Source: Timema cristinae (taxonomy: Eukaryota > Arthropoda > Insecta > Phasmatodea > Timematidae). Taken from it: a DNA stretch of 64,000 nucleotides. Numbering within the stretch: the stretch's first letter is position 1; every line of letters starts with the position of its first letter. The DNA lies in assembly GCA_039000515.1 (NCBI GenBank), contig JBCFYV010011135.1, positions 6,433,209 to 6,497,208 of the forward strand. Direction: 5' to 3'. The translations under genes were made by a program, and so were the position numbers. The notes under the pieces are model-generated. The model saw only the letters and a program-made list of their open reading frames with translations. It was not told the DNA's origin and did not search any database. Shown one piece after another: positions 32,186 through 44,215 of this stretch.

Positions 32186-32225
32186 CTTCTGAATCAGTGA
32201 GGAAAGTAACGGGATCTTACCTCAC
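32186..32225. repeat. Right arm of the 40-bp inverted repeat
   Basis: CTTCTGAATCAGTGAGGAAA and onward; its end (TTACCTCACC) merges into the first unit of the 77-bp satellite. Confidence 0.8.
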
Positions 32226-32914
32226 CTCTCCCCCCTCATTAACTTGGTACACTTATTCAGGTTTTACAGCTGATGGAGGAACTGTTGAGGAACTAACCTC
32301 ACCTCTCCCTCCTCATTCCCTTGGTACACTTGTTCAGGTTTTACAGCTGATGGAGGAACTGTTGAGGAACTAACCTCACCACTCCCTCCTCATTCCCTTG
32401 GTACACTTGTTCAGGTTTTACAGCTGATGGAGGAACTGTTGAGGAACTAACCTCACCACTCCCTCCTCATTCCCTTGGTACACTTGTTCAGGTTTTACAG
32501 CTGATGGAGGAAACTGTTGAGGAACTAACCTCACCACTCCCTCCTCATTCCCTTGGTACACTTGTTCAGGTTTTACAGCTGATGGAGGAACTGTTGAGGA
32601 ACTAACCTCACCACTCCCTCCTCATTCCCTTGGTACACTTGTTCAGGTTTTACAGCTGATGGAGGAACTGTTGAGGAACTAACCTCACCACTCCCTCCTC
32701 ATTCCCTTGGTACACTTGTTCAGGTTTTACAGCTGATGGAGGAACTGTTGAGGAACTAACCTCGCCACTCCCTCCTCATTCCCTTGGTACACTTGTTCAG
32801 GTTTTACAGCTGATGGAGGAACTGTTGAGGAACTAACCTCGCCACTCCCTCCTCATTCCCTTGGTACACTTGTTCAGGTTTTACAGCTGATGGAGGAACT
32901 GTTGAGGATCTAAC
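32206..32914. repeat. 77-bp tandem satellite, about nine units
   Basis: GGTACACTT recurs at 32246, 32323, 32400, 32477, 32555, 32632, 32709, 32786 and 32863: exactly 77 bp except one 78-bp step caused by an extra A. Internal units are nearly identical; the first is the most diverged. No ORF spans the array. Recent expansion by unequal exchange or replication slippage is likely. Confidence 0.97.
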
Positions 32915-33706
32915 CAATCTTCGGGTTGAGTACTTTACATACATACATTGATACTTGTTAAATATATGTAAATTTGTTCTTCCTTACCAAATCAAATAGT
33001 AAAATATTTTATGACTGTAAACTACTCGTATTTTTTATGCGCATTTTCTAAAGATTCCTAAACATCAACATTTTTTTTCCTCTAAATTAAGGGCAGGTGT
33101 ACTTTTCAGAAAACCAAGATACGTCTCTCATTTATCACCTTAAAATGTGTTTTGCACATTGTCAATACATGCATGCACGAATATTCTGATGTAAATAAGG
33201 GTTTTGGTGATGGTGGTTGGTTGGGTTACAGGGGGGAAAGAGATAAGAACAGGGACGGATGGAGAGATAGAAAGAGAGCGTCACAGAAGGGTCCCGATTG
33301 CATCATAACAGTTCCTCCTTGAGGGGCCATGAAACAGTGTCGGGTGGAATAAAGGCTAGAGGGAGAATAGAAAGAAGAGAAGGGGGGATTTATGTGCGGC
33401 TAGCGCTATGACGGATAGACAACAATATCTATGTTTGCTCCAGGGACTAGTATACAGGAGGCTTAAAATGTCTATGGCTCAGGAATTCTATGGTATAAAT
33501 GACAGGTCTGGTTTTATCCAAGGTAAAATGTATAAACATATATTTAGGTCCAGTTTCAGCTACATTAAACTAAAAGTATTGAACAATTCAGGATTTAATT
33601 TTTTCTAACCTCCCTAAACTATTTTACTAGTTAATATGTAATTAGGAATATTTTAATATATTTACTTAGTTAAATAACACTACTATTATAGATCATGAGC
33701 AATAAC
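32915..33706. other. AT-rich stretch with a purine-rich patch
   Basis: 33230-33395 is strikingly G/A-rich on the plus strand. The ORF at 33408-33608 looks like chance. No gene recognised. Confidence 0.45.

Positions 33707-33801
<95 letters not shown>
33707..33801. repeat. (AAT)n joined to (ATT)n, hairpin-forming
   Basis: About 33 bp of AAT units run directly into about 60 bp of ATT units, giving a self-complementary repeat. It may be the joined tails of two head-out SINE copies. Confidence 0.85.
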
Positions 33802-34265
33802 ATTTGATTTTGTAGTTTGAATTGGAAAACTAAGTGTGTCGAATTCCTGAGACCTAAATTGTGTATTTTTGATAACCATTTATATTCAAACAGATGCATA
33901 TTAAACTTATAGTTTTATTTTGTACAGTGACCTATTAAATAATATAAACATTTTATTTTAATATCTACCTGTTCTTTCCAAAGAGTTAAAACGCATTTAA
34001 AGATTCAATTAAGTTAATTAAAAAAACTAGATTTGGTTTCTTAATAAACAAAACCAGTGAAGCACATTTAAATTAAAATGTTTTCGAGTAAAATAGATTT
34101 AAAAATAATATAATTACTATCATTATTGAGCTCGATATCTAACGGCTATCACCGATAAATTAACGTTCAGATGTCTAGGTGTTTAGCTATAAGGTCAGTT
34201 TGAATGCCATGTTCTGGAATAATCGGTTTATTCTTCTTCTTTTCTTTCTTATTATTATTATTATT
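33802..34265. other. AT-rich stretch
   Basis: No gene recognised; ends in a short (ATT)n tail (34249-34265) belonging to the next SINE. Confidence 0.5.
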
Positions 34266-34489
34266 AGCACCGCGTCTTACTACCGGTTCGGGTTATGCGC
34301 ACTAACGCTAATGTGTAATGGTAGAGGATAATTGAGATGAAATGGAGGACCTACAGTTTAATATGGATAATCCGAACCACAGTGGAAGCCTGTTATTCCC
34401 CACATTCACAAGTTGTGATTAATACACGTTTTGTCAGAAGTGAAGGAAGGGTTTGGCAATCAGATAAATCTGTGTCGGGACTGAGGGTT
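34266..34489 (-). mobile_element. SINE family A, head-truncated
   Basis: Minus-strand copy with 3' domain (CGTCTTACTACCGGTTCGGG on plus) and body; the alignment stops before the tRNA-like B box. Confidence 0.85.
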
Positions 34490-34940
34490 GTTTTCTACTT
34501 AAAGACTACGTGATATCTCTCTAGAAATCCTAACTAACAACAAATCACTGACTTGAATCAGTGAACATGCGGACTAGGGAAACGACTCATCTAGTCTTGT
34601 TTTCTTGCGTTGGGGATAAATTAATGTAAAAGTATACTTTACTTTCACACTGATGTGAACAGATCTGCACCAGGGGTATCTTCCCCGGAGGGGTACTGTT
34701 CCTATAATTGCCACGATGCTGTTAATTTTGGATCAAGTTAGGGTTAATACTTCTAATGGCACCACATATTCATCATCATCATATTCATCACATCTTCTCA
34801 TCGGGTCAAAATAACCGTACTTACACGTTTCCCTAACTTCAAATGACGGTTACATGTCTGCCACTGCTAGTACAAATCCTGATATGTCTCACTGATAAAT
34901 CCTTTTGGAATACGCAAAAAAATGTTTAGTTAAAATTCAA
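34490..34940. other. Stretch without recognised gene
   Basis: Contains a CATCAT run near 34773; otherwise nothing recognisable. Confidence 0.4.
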
Positions 34941-35056
34941 ATATACTAGAATATCATATTCTGAAAATGGAAAAATGACACCTGGACACAGGAATCTAAC
35001 TCGGGACCTTTGAATTAATACACCTATGCTTTAACCATTAAGCTATCCAGGAATCT
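34941..35056 (-). mobile_element. SINE family C, minus copy
   Basis: Inverse of 35092-35215: GATAGCTT-like A-box side, CCCGAGTTAGATTCC as B-box side, CCAGGTGTCATTTTT and an ATGATATTCTAG end. tRNA-derived head. Confidence 0.7.
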
Positions 35057-35091
35057 TCCAGTGCCCAGGGTCATTCTTCACTCACTCACGG

Positions 35092-35215
35092 GATGATTCC
35101 CGGATAGCTCAGTGGTTTAGCATTGGCGTAATAAGCCAAAGGTCCCGGGCTCACTTCCCGTGTCCAGGTGTCATTTTTATATTTTAAGAATATGATATCT
35201 ATATGCGAGCAATCC
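35092..35215 (+). mobile_element. SINE family C, plus copy
   Basis: GGATAGCTCAGTGGTTTAGC is a good A box and CCCGGGCTCACTTCCCG a B-box region, with an anticodon-like interval between. It continues GTGTCCAGGTGTCATTTTT to about 35215. Unlike a tRNA gene it lacks a matching acceptor stem. Confidence 0.75.
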
Positions 35216-35539
35216 TCACTAAACAAACATAATATCTTGGCTATTTGATTTTATAGGGGAATAATTCAGTAGTTAACTTAATAGTTAGAACTTTAAACAG
35301 ATGTATATTGTCGAATGGTCTAATATGCTACGTGTAACTAACATTGTGATGAAGGGGATACTGAATCGATAGATACACACATGTAACCTTGTGTCTCCCA
35401 TTTATTAATGTAGAAGAGAGCAACACTATATAATTGAGTATATATATTTATACATAAAGATCGAAGCTTAGATAATGAATGATTATAGCTTACGGAAATT
35501 AGCCGTATCTCAATTGTATTCAAATATATTGAGAAAAGA

Positions 35540-35612
35540 TTCCTGGAGACGGGATCTTTAGTATAGCTCACCAATTCCCTTACCACTGAGTTATTCAGGT
35601 CTTCTTCAATCA
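35540..35612 (-). mobile_element. SINE family C, head fragment
   Basis: The plus strand reads GACGGGATCTTTAGTATAGC ... CCACTGAGTTATTCAGG, the reverse complement of the family C tRNA-like head. Confidence 0.5.
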
Positions 35613-35819
35613 TATTTTGAGACAAAGTCTGTGATAGAGGTGTGGATGTCCAATGTATTACTAGTCAAGGAGCTAGCTCCGGTTTATTTTGCGCTTTCAT
35701 GTACCACGGTTTGACTTAACATACTTCATTTATGTCGTCAAGGTGTAAAAACCATTGGTCACATGACTCGCATTTTGATCGCTTAGCCGTCATATTGGAA
35801 TCAAAATGGCGGAACATGT

Positions 35820-36130
35820 TTTGTGTGATCGCTTGTTTCTCGGTCATTTATAAACTGATTTTAGTTTTTTTGTATGAAGGGCTTAAAATAGTTATTTAAT
35901 GTTTTTTATGATCATTTTGTCGGAAAATGCAATGGTTTTCCTGTAAAATTGGAAAAAACTGAAAAAATAGTATTATTTTGATTGCTTTATTTCTCGCTCA
36001 TTTATGAACCGATTTTGTTAAACTCATTTTATTTGAATTTGGTTATAGAGGTCTTTTATCTTTCGTATCAATAATTTTGTCAAAACACGGTTTCTGCGGA
36101 AAAATCGAAAAACTAAAACCATTCTTATTT
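35820..36130. repeat. Two tandem ~155-bp units next to the pseudogene
   Basis: TTTCTCGGTCATTTATAAACTGATTTT (positions 35842-35868) recurs as TTTCTCGCTCATTTATGAACCGATTTT at 35990-36016, with similar following sequence (ATTTTGTCGGAAAATG / ATTTTGTCAAAACACG). Lies just 3' of the minus-strand pseudogene. Confidence 0.6.
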
Positions 36131-36280
36131 TTTCCTTAAATTACTTATTTATTTCTGTCATAAATTTAGATATAAGAAAATGTTTAATATTTTTAAAACT
36201 ATATTTTATTTAGCTATGAACGGATAAAATATGTTTATCTTGTACTTTATTTTAACTTTTTCTACTTCAATTAATAATGT

Positions 36281-38174
36281 CTACCATATTAGCCTATTCA
36301 TAGTCTCTGCTAACATAAACTGGCCACTGAAAGAACATGCTTTGTGTCTGCCCCTAGGAATGCTCTGAACTATTATAGGATCAACTACACCACTTTTTGT
36401 AAAAACACAATCTGCACCAATATCTACTAGGTACATAATGCAAGTAACTACTTCTTTGGCAAAGTGGAAGCCTCCAAGGCCAATAAAAATATTTTTAAAT
36501 TCATCTGGGATTAAAAGTTGCATATCTTTTCCCCGTCTGTAAACACTTTCATCACACTATATCACACCAGGTGTTTGGTTTACTTCCTGTAAGCAACACT
36601 CAATATTTTTCATGCAGGTAAATATTGTGTCATAATCGGTTGCAGGGTATTGTATTATGGGAATGAATGCTTTATAAGTTACTGTAAAAAATTGAGTTGA
36701 TATTAAACTGTTAAAGGTACTCCAGGATAGTAGACTTTGCTTTTCAGGAGTAGGTATTATTGAAGGAAAGTACTTTTTCTGAGAAAAAGCGAGTGAAGAA
36801 TTACACATCATCCATATTTCGTAGTAATATTTACACGTCCCCATTCACATCCTCATCGGCTGGCACAAAGTCTTTTGCAACTTTATCTCGCATATCAGGC
36901 TTTTGAGAACTTAACCGTCCCTGGAAAGGTAGTGTTTCTTGTATTAACTATCTGTCATTTTTTGAATCCTACGTAAATGTGTATGTAGTGGTCTGTGATA
37001 TTCATCCTGATAATCAGTATCAACAGTCTCATAAATAATATCAGTTTTGTAATGAAAAGTAGTTAACACCGTCTCATAACTGCTACTTTTTCCTGACAGA
37101 ACAAGCTCATCATGGGATATTATAGGTGATAGTGGTGTTCTGAAAGCATGAGTGCCTTCTACTATGCGAGATAGTAGCCTAACATCAAGCTGTTTAACTC
37201 ACCATAACTTACAACGAGGCCAAATTTGTTTAAGATTTGTATCAATATTTTGGAACGTTTCATTTCATGCACATATTGGGCAATCATTAACAGTAGTAGC
37301 GTTTTCTTACTCCCAACATGTACAAGTGAATATAAATTTGGAACACTATTTAAATTATTTTACATAGAGTACGATGGAAGATGTTTGGAGAAAAAAGTTT
37401 CCTATGAATGTTGAAGACAGACAATAAACTGATATTGTGATTTCCTGAGATCATTTGCATCACAAATTGTTTAATTCAAATCAAAGTCATTTTCCAGACA
37501 TTCTTGCCGTAGTTTACTTGCACAATATTTAATGTCATCAATGTCACTCATACTTTATATTAATGTAGCTACGGAAACCTTTGTGAAGAGCACCATCTGG
37601 AAGTCAATCCTGTTTCTTGGATATGTAAAACATATTGTACCTAGTGTTTAATTAACATGCTCAACAACTGTCAGCTAGAGACATAGTTTTATCCAGAAAG
37701 ATTATTTGTGTTCAGAATTGTACGTAGGGAAGATACACTTTATTTAAAAAAAAAAGCTAATTGTGATTATTATTATTTGTATTTTGACTTGAATGCGTTT
37801 TTAACACATTAAATATTGATATTAATCTTTGGAATAGTATCGTTTTTGTAGTTCAGTATTTATTTGTTCAGGCAATTCTTGTAATAAAATTTGCCACTTT
37901 TCATCTTTCTTTGTAGATTTTCCTTTTGGAACACATCATTGCGGTAAAATAGAGTGGCATTCAAAAAGTCCTTAGCTTGATTTGCTTCACATATATGGTA
38001 AAGTTTATTTTGTTTATTGCTTGCATTTTTCATACAAACAAAAATTTTTTGAATGTTATGACTGATCAACCTGACATCATACACATTTTTTAGTAGGAGG
38101 CTCAGATCAGGTCCCTTGAGGCTGCTTGGTTTTAGGTTCAGCATTAGATTCTGCAATGCCTCTAGCTCTATCAC
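36281..38174 (-). pseudogene. Decayed copy of a multi-copy, transposon-associated protein family (function unknown)
   Basis: Read from 38174 down, pieces in several frames follow the order of a protein family I recall from repeat-rich animal genomes: ELEALQNLM...DLSLLLKN (37860-38174), an ATG at 37551 (MSDIDDIKYCASKLRQEC), LMIAQYVHEMKRSKILI and LNKFGLVVSYGELN, then TPEKQSLLSWSTFNSLIS with PATDYDTIFTCMK (36557-36844), and finally PDEFKNIFIGLGGFHFAKE to AETMNRLIW (36281-36523). A TAG at 36557-36559 interrupts an otherwise continuous frame, and other stops and frame changes lie upstream. The family has no assigned biochemical role that I can name; copies are often next to repeats. Recognition is from memory of the motif order, so a search is needed to confirm. 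Confidence 0.6.
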
Positions 38175-41100
38175 TTCTTAGGATATATATTCGGTATTAG
38201 CATACGTAGTAGAAAAAATATTCAAGGCTAGCCTCTGGGATAGTTATCATTGTTATCATTGCAAAATTGTAGTATTATTAAAAATAAAAACTTTTATATA
38301 AAATATATTTTTTATAAAACCATAAAATATTCGAAAATATACAATTTTGTGAGCTTTAGTTGTAAATAGATACACTTAAGTTTTAATGCAATAATTCTCC
38401 AATGCCATAAACTAATAAATTATAAGTAAATGTTTGTTATTTTTCCTTAAGCCTCTTAGGAGAAATGTTAGCACTGCAATGATCTATCTCCATTTTAGAT
38501 TTAAAAGTCAATATTTACATTCTTTATCGGTCAAATCTATAAATGAGGAATTTAATAGCAATTTGATTATCTGAAGAGTGCAATACCTAATAAAATGTCG
38601 AAAATGTAATACAAAGTGTTGAACCTTGTGGACCCAATATCGATATTTTTTATTGTTACAAACATACAAATGAGGACATTAATTCTTTAAAAATAAAATT
38701 ATAAAATTTAAAACGGGACTCATAAATGTTTTACAAATTATAGTGCAATTTATTTTTGGGTTTGCTAGTGTATATTATATCGTTTCACATATATGCAAGT
38801 TTTTAGTAAATATATCTATTTTTAAACAATAGAGCGAGAAAGTCCGTGTGGAGTAGGCCTACCTTACAATTTATTTTACATTTATTTGGTGCCCTGGTCA
38901 ACTGGGTAGGATTTTAAGATCCGGTTTCGGTTATGTGATTTAGATGTGGGGAGTGTTGCTCATAGGATCTTATCTCTAGGAATTTGTGTTTTTTGTTTCG
39001 AATCTACCGCTATACCATTTCATCGGTTGGTGGCCTCCGACCCTGGAGAGTGAACCCGGGATCCCCTATCGATGGAAGTTAAACATATACTGAGCGATAT
39101 CTTGTCAGTCCCCCTGCCCAACGTACCACAACCCTGGAGACGTAAGAATCTATTTCTAGACTGATCCTCGACATGTCGATACAGGGACAAGGGTGATTTC
39201 ACAACTCGGATGAAGTAAGAAACTATTTCTAGAGAGGAATAAGCCAATGGTGATGACTCATACCTGGGAGCAGTTTGGTGACTCAACAATTCAAGACCGT
39301 TATAGAGAAAGTGTGGTATACAACACTGTTATTTAGGACCTATACCTGACACCAGATTGGAGGTGGGACAAGTCGAGACAGGAATGGTCTATGAGTGAAT
39401 AGGGGAAAAGGGAGTAGGTTTTGTGTAATTAAAACAAGTTATTATAAACAAATATATTTATTATACATTCTAACACATTTTATCTTTGATCAGCTTGGCA
39501 ACACCTTAATGTGATCAAGTAACTTTGTCTTCTGTGAATTTATTTTTTAGCGGAACCCTAACTTTTTAAATGTTATAGAAATACTTTTCAGAGAGAGCAA
39601 GTCAATTGTTTGTGCTGTTTTCATCAGAGCATCCTTTCGCTGAGGGCTTATGGGATGCATCACACGCTACATAATAGCTTGGTTTAATACATTGGAACTC
39701 GTGGTTGTAAAATGATCTTAGGAAGAAGTGTTTTTGTTTTTCCGACCTTTGTAAGATGAGTACACAGACTAACCGACACTTGAATGTGTTCTATATTGGG
39801 ACCATTTGAGTGTAATTTGCTAGAAATCTAGTAAAATATATCCGCGGGGAGTACTTTGGGCTTCGTATAGGCCTATTGTAAAACCCATGGGTTTTCAAGA
39901 TAGACCTTGCGTGCAAATCTTTGTATCAAGACTTTATCCCACAAAGTGATATAGTGGAAGTTTAAGGAAATGTCATTTTGCCCCTTGCCATGATGGAATA
40001 TATTTTGTGTGAGATATATGACGCTAATATTTTATTATGGCATCCTTTGTTGAAAAGATCAATGCTACTTTGTTGGCTTCCCGCATCAGGTAGTCTAGGA
40101 TAACCATCTGTGGAGAGTTATTACAGTAACCATCCATTTCTGATAGACCCTTATAGAATATTACAAGGCGTCCTGGTCAATTTTGTTCGATTTCCGGTTT
40201 CCATAAGGCATTATACAAAGTGATGTTTGTTCCAATTAAAAATTTCACACGTCGTGTCCAAATAAATTTGGCTACAAAATGCGAATATCCACAGACTAAG
40301 GGCCATTGATGATGGCCAATAAAGGATGTTTCAACTTGTCGATAATGCTCTAGACTTAGCTTATAAACGAAATAAGCTTGTATTTATAGGATATGAGAGG
40401 GCTATTTGGGTGTATTACTTAAAACATCAACAACATTTTTTTTAGTATGCATTTACAACATGGCAAGCATAGCTTATACCATGAATACTAGTTTTATGAA
40501 AACTATAAAGGTTTCGTTTATACCGTGTAGAAGAAACAATAAACGTTTTTTTGCAATCGTGGTAGAAAGAGTGGCCTCGGAACTTAAAAAGTTAGTAAAA
40601 TATTTTTATCGTAAACAAAATGTTACATAAATAAAGTTCCCATTTAAATATAAATAAAAAGGTTCCATCAATAATATATACAAACCAATAAACTAATTAG
40701 GTACAACAAAAAACTTCATCAATATACATAAAAGAACATAAAAGTTACATTATATACATGTGACTAGAAATAATTAGTTGGCTGAAGGTTTGAACTGGTA
40801 AAAAAATATATATATATCCGAGGTGCATAAAATAAAACAACAGAATATACGCGTGTTTTAATGCAGATTTTTTATATGAAAATATCTCAATCTTTAATGA
40901 ATGGTGTGTCAATAGAACTTTCTAAAGGGTAAAAATAAAATAGGTGATCATTCAGCCTTTTTAAAAGATCACATTCTAGTCGTGGCAGGCACGTTTACAA
41001 GGACTTTGATACCTAACGGTAATGCATTACAATCATTAGTGACCCACCATTTGGTTTACACTGGCCGGTAGACTTTAGTTTCCAAATATCTTTTCTTACA

Positions 41101-42584
41101 ATTGTGTGTGCTAATTATATATTTTATTCCGCAGCCTGTTCTGTGGCCCTCACTTTCAAAACGTTAAAATTAACATCGTTCCAGTTGCCGTGGATTATGG
41201 TGATTCTTACATCCTTGAACACAATTTTTATAAGATCTGAACTAACAAACTCGGTACGTGTAATTATTGGGGTCACCAACTAAACCGGCACCAATGTAGC
41301 TTCCCGAAAATACACAAGCGTTGACCTCGTCTCCAATTAGCTCTCAACTCCCAATGTGAGAGGATCTCTGTTACAATCTACCCGACAACGGCTTATTCGA
41401 AACATAGAACACAAACTCCCAGGAACTCGATCTAATGGGGCTACACTAAAATCCTCCAACGGATTTGAGGCAATGGAGCACATATAACAAATAAAAATCA
41501 ATGAGTGGACATAAAACATAAAAAGAACAAATAAGTACACTTCCCCATAAAACCAAACAAATGAACAGGATTTAACACGATCAAAAAGGTTAATGAACCT
41601 CGGGGAGGAAAAAATGTGTCTTGAATCGACAGTGGACGATCACTTATTTCGCAATTATGATCACAAGCTCAAGTTTATCTAATTTGGGGGGCTACTCTTT
41701 ACTGTCTAAAAGGGTTAAGACACACATAATTTCATATTATTTTGGAAAATGTTAGCATTAAAAAAATTATGTGTAATGTTTAATTTACTTTTATGAGGTT
41801 GTGTTCTTAGTACGTGAAATAGTTCTTACCGTAGGCCCATTTATATAAAACTAATAGTGTTCTTTATAATTTAGTTAAAAAATGACAAAATGTATCGTAG
41901 CTATGAATAATTTCTAACGAATTTGTAATTAAAGTCTTAATTTTTTATCATCAGATGTTTCATGAATGAATAGCTTTCATAGAGCTATTTTTAAGTACCA
42001 GCCAAATTTTATCCTCCTTGTCCCAACACAAATGCAACGCTACCAAATATAAAAATACATCAAAATGGTAAACAAAATATTGCAGAAGAATGTACTAAAT
42101 TATCATTTAAAAGTTGAAAATAATTCTTATACCATAAACCCTTGCAAAACTTTCAAACATTCAACCTCACCCCCTCCTTATTACCCCCATAAAAAACTGT
42201 TGTTGTGTTGTTGAAATTAAACACTCAGCGAAGTGTATACACGAAATAACAAAGAGAGTTTATATTTGGTAATTAATACAAAAATATTGTTAGTTTTTTC
42301 TTAACCTAAATTTTAAACACACAATTTGTTTAAACGTAAACTGATTATGCTATCTCAAAAGTCGATAAAAAATACCCTATTCACTGATACCTTATTCATC
42401 GCTGTGGAATTTGTATTAGTTGAGAAAAAGGGATGTTAACAACAGAAATAAATATATAGGATTATTTATTATCACACAACTGTTTGTTAATTACAATACT
42501 ATCGCAAGTAATCACGAACTATTATGATGTTAGCCCCGTATCTAAATACTGATATAATTTGGCAAAACTGTTGAGACCAGCTTC
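38175..42584. other. AT-rich stretch with two tRNA-like remnants
   Basis: About 38885-38940 and 40165-40215 share CCTGGTCAA...GATTT...CCGGTTTC, possibly another SINE family. 39030-39300 is GC-richer, with TAAGAATCTATTTCTAGA and TAAGAAACTATTTCTAGA about 75 bp apart. No gene recognised; ORFs here look like chance. Confidence 0.4.
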
Positions 42585-43015
42585 TTCCAGAGCAGGGGTC
42601 CCCAAACTACAGCCCACGGGCCAAATCAGGCCTACGGAATGTGTTAAGCTGGAGCATGGACGTTTTGAAAATCATGAATAAAAAAAAGGTTGTCTACCAA
42701 AATGATGGTTTTCCTTAATAAAATGTATAAATCCGCGTTCCATAAAGTGTCTTCTGAGCGGAGGGCGCGACTCGTGGTATGTTTCTGATGCGAGGAGGGA
42801 GGGGGTAGTTATGTTGGATGGACAGCTTACATTTTAGCTATGTTTAACTATGGTTATAAGATATGCATATATTGAAATGAGATCTAGAATGAAATGATGC
42901 ATCATATGTTCATAATGTGTGTATTGAATGTATCGTTTTGAATCCAGCCACCTAGAGCTTTGACTATTCTAATGTAGCCCTCTGCTTAGTAAATCTGGGG
43001 ACAACTGTTCAAGAG
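42585..43015. mobile_element. hAT-Charlie-like MITE with 8-bp target duplication
   Basis: The element spans 42593-43007 (415 bp). The left end CAGGGGTCCCCAAACTACAG continues CCCACGGGCC, and the right end reads CAGTTGTCCCCAGATTTACT in reverse complement. Flanks TTCCAGAG (42585-42592) and TTCAAGAG (43008-43015) match at 7 of 8 bases. No transposase. The left terminus closely resembles Charlie-type hAT ends known from vertebrates and some insects. Confidence 0.82.
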
Positions 43016-44032
43016 GTTTGGAGGTACCCCTGGAGTAGGGATAGGAGAGCGGGAATTTTAAAGGAGGGATTATAACTAGAAAGGAAATCTACATTCTATA
43101 ATTTGTATCTGTTAACTCGATTATTGAAGATTCAATCTTGTTAATAGTAAATTGAAGCCAAAACACAAATACACCATTATATTTGTTCTTAAGATTTTAA
43201 AAAATTTGCAGAGTGATATGGGTGCTTTTAGCCCTTCCCCCTACCTCTATATGGGTAACCATTCCGTCCAGTAGAAGGTTTGAGGATACTTGCCTCATAG
43301 TCTACCTTGAGTCTCGCTATATAAATGTATTGTTCCAAGTACGCAGGACCGACAAACATTGGCGTGCAGTGGCTCTGCAAGATCTAGGGCAGCGGGGGGG
43401 AGTAGGGACATTACAAGAGTGGGAGGGAGATAGCGTGATAGAGAGAGAGAGAGATTGAGAAGTTGGAGGTGTAAGGGAAGAGGAAGTTATACGGCTCACC
43501 AGGGACCGTGATGAATTTTTCACAGCTGTAAATTGCATATTAAGTATTGATATCATCTCTGTGCTGTTCAACTTGCATGATGGCGAGTACCAAGATACAA
43601 CAAGGGAATTCCTGATTTTTATAAATATGCGCATTACGGTACATAACGGAGTGAACAGAGGGAGAGGGGGGGGGGGGGGGGGTGTAACAGAATGGGCCCG
43701 GTGCAAACTTTCTTACCGGCCAAGAGAACAAGTCATGTTGCTAAGTAAAGAGGGATATTTTGGCGTGAAAAGTCATAGTGAAATTTGGTATTTTGGACTA
43801 GAATCAGAGTTGTAAAAAGTTTAGAAAAATATAAAAAAGACATTTACCCTGCATCTTACTACCAAGCCAGAATTTCCGTATACTTACACTAGTATTGTAT
43901 AAATAAGAAAGATATAACGTAGACGAATAATACCCAGAATCATTGGGACGATATAGTGGGGAAACATTCTAGGAAGGTTTAAAAACAACAACAAATTTAT
44001 GTAATCTCGTCTATATATGCTGTTAAATTAAA
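43016..44032. other. Stretch with GA-rich repeat, poly(G) tract and SINE-tail fragment
   Basis: GA run near 43438-43458, 17 consecutive G at 43666-43682, and a SINE 3'-domain fragment (minus) at about 43852-43895. The proline/glycine-rich ORFs across the poly(G) tract are artefacts. Confidence 0.55.
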
Positions 44033-44215
44033 TTATTATTATTATTATTAATATTACTATCACCGCATATTACTGCCCTTTTGGGTTATACGCACTTACG
44101 CTAATGTGTAATGGTAGGGTGATTGTGAGATGAAATGAAGGACCTACAGTTTAACATGGGATTCCAACCACTGTGGAGGACTGGCATTCCCCACATTAAC
44201 CAGTTGTGATTAATT
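44033..44215 (-). mobile_element. SINE family A, head-truncated, with (AAT)n tail
   Basis: (ATT)n at 44033-44058, then 3' domain and body on the minus strand; the copy ends after the GTTGTGATTAAT block, lacking the tRNA-like head. Confidence 0.85.

Noticed and set aside
32206..32914. Regular array resembling a CRISPR
   Set aside because: The 77-bp units are contiguous direct repeats without unique spacers, and the genome is eukaryotic.
35098..35170. True tRNA genes at SINE heads (also 14410, 44697, 46262)
   Set aside because: A and B boxes are present but acceptor stems do not pair and SINE bodies follow.
43317..43815. Pro-rich minus and Gly-rich plus ORFs
   Set aside because: Created by the poly(G) tract and the GA-rich run; no family likeness.
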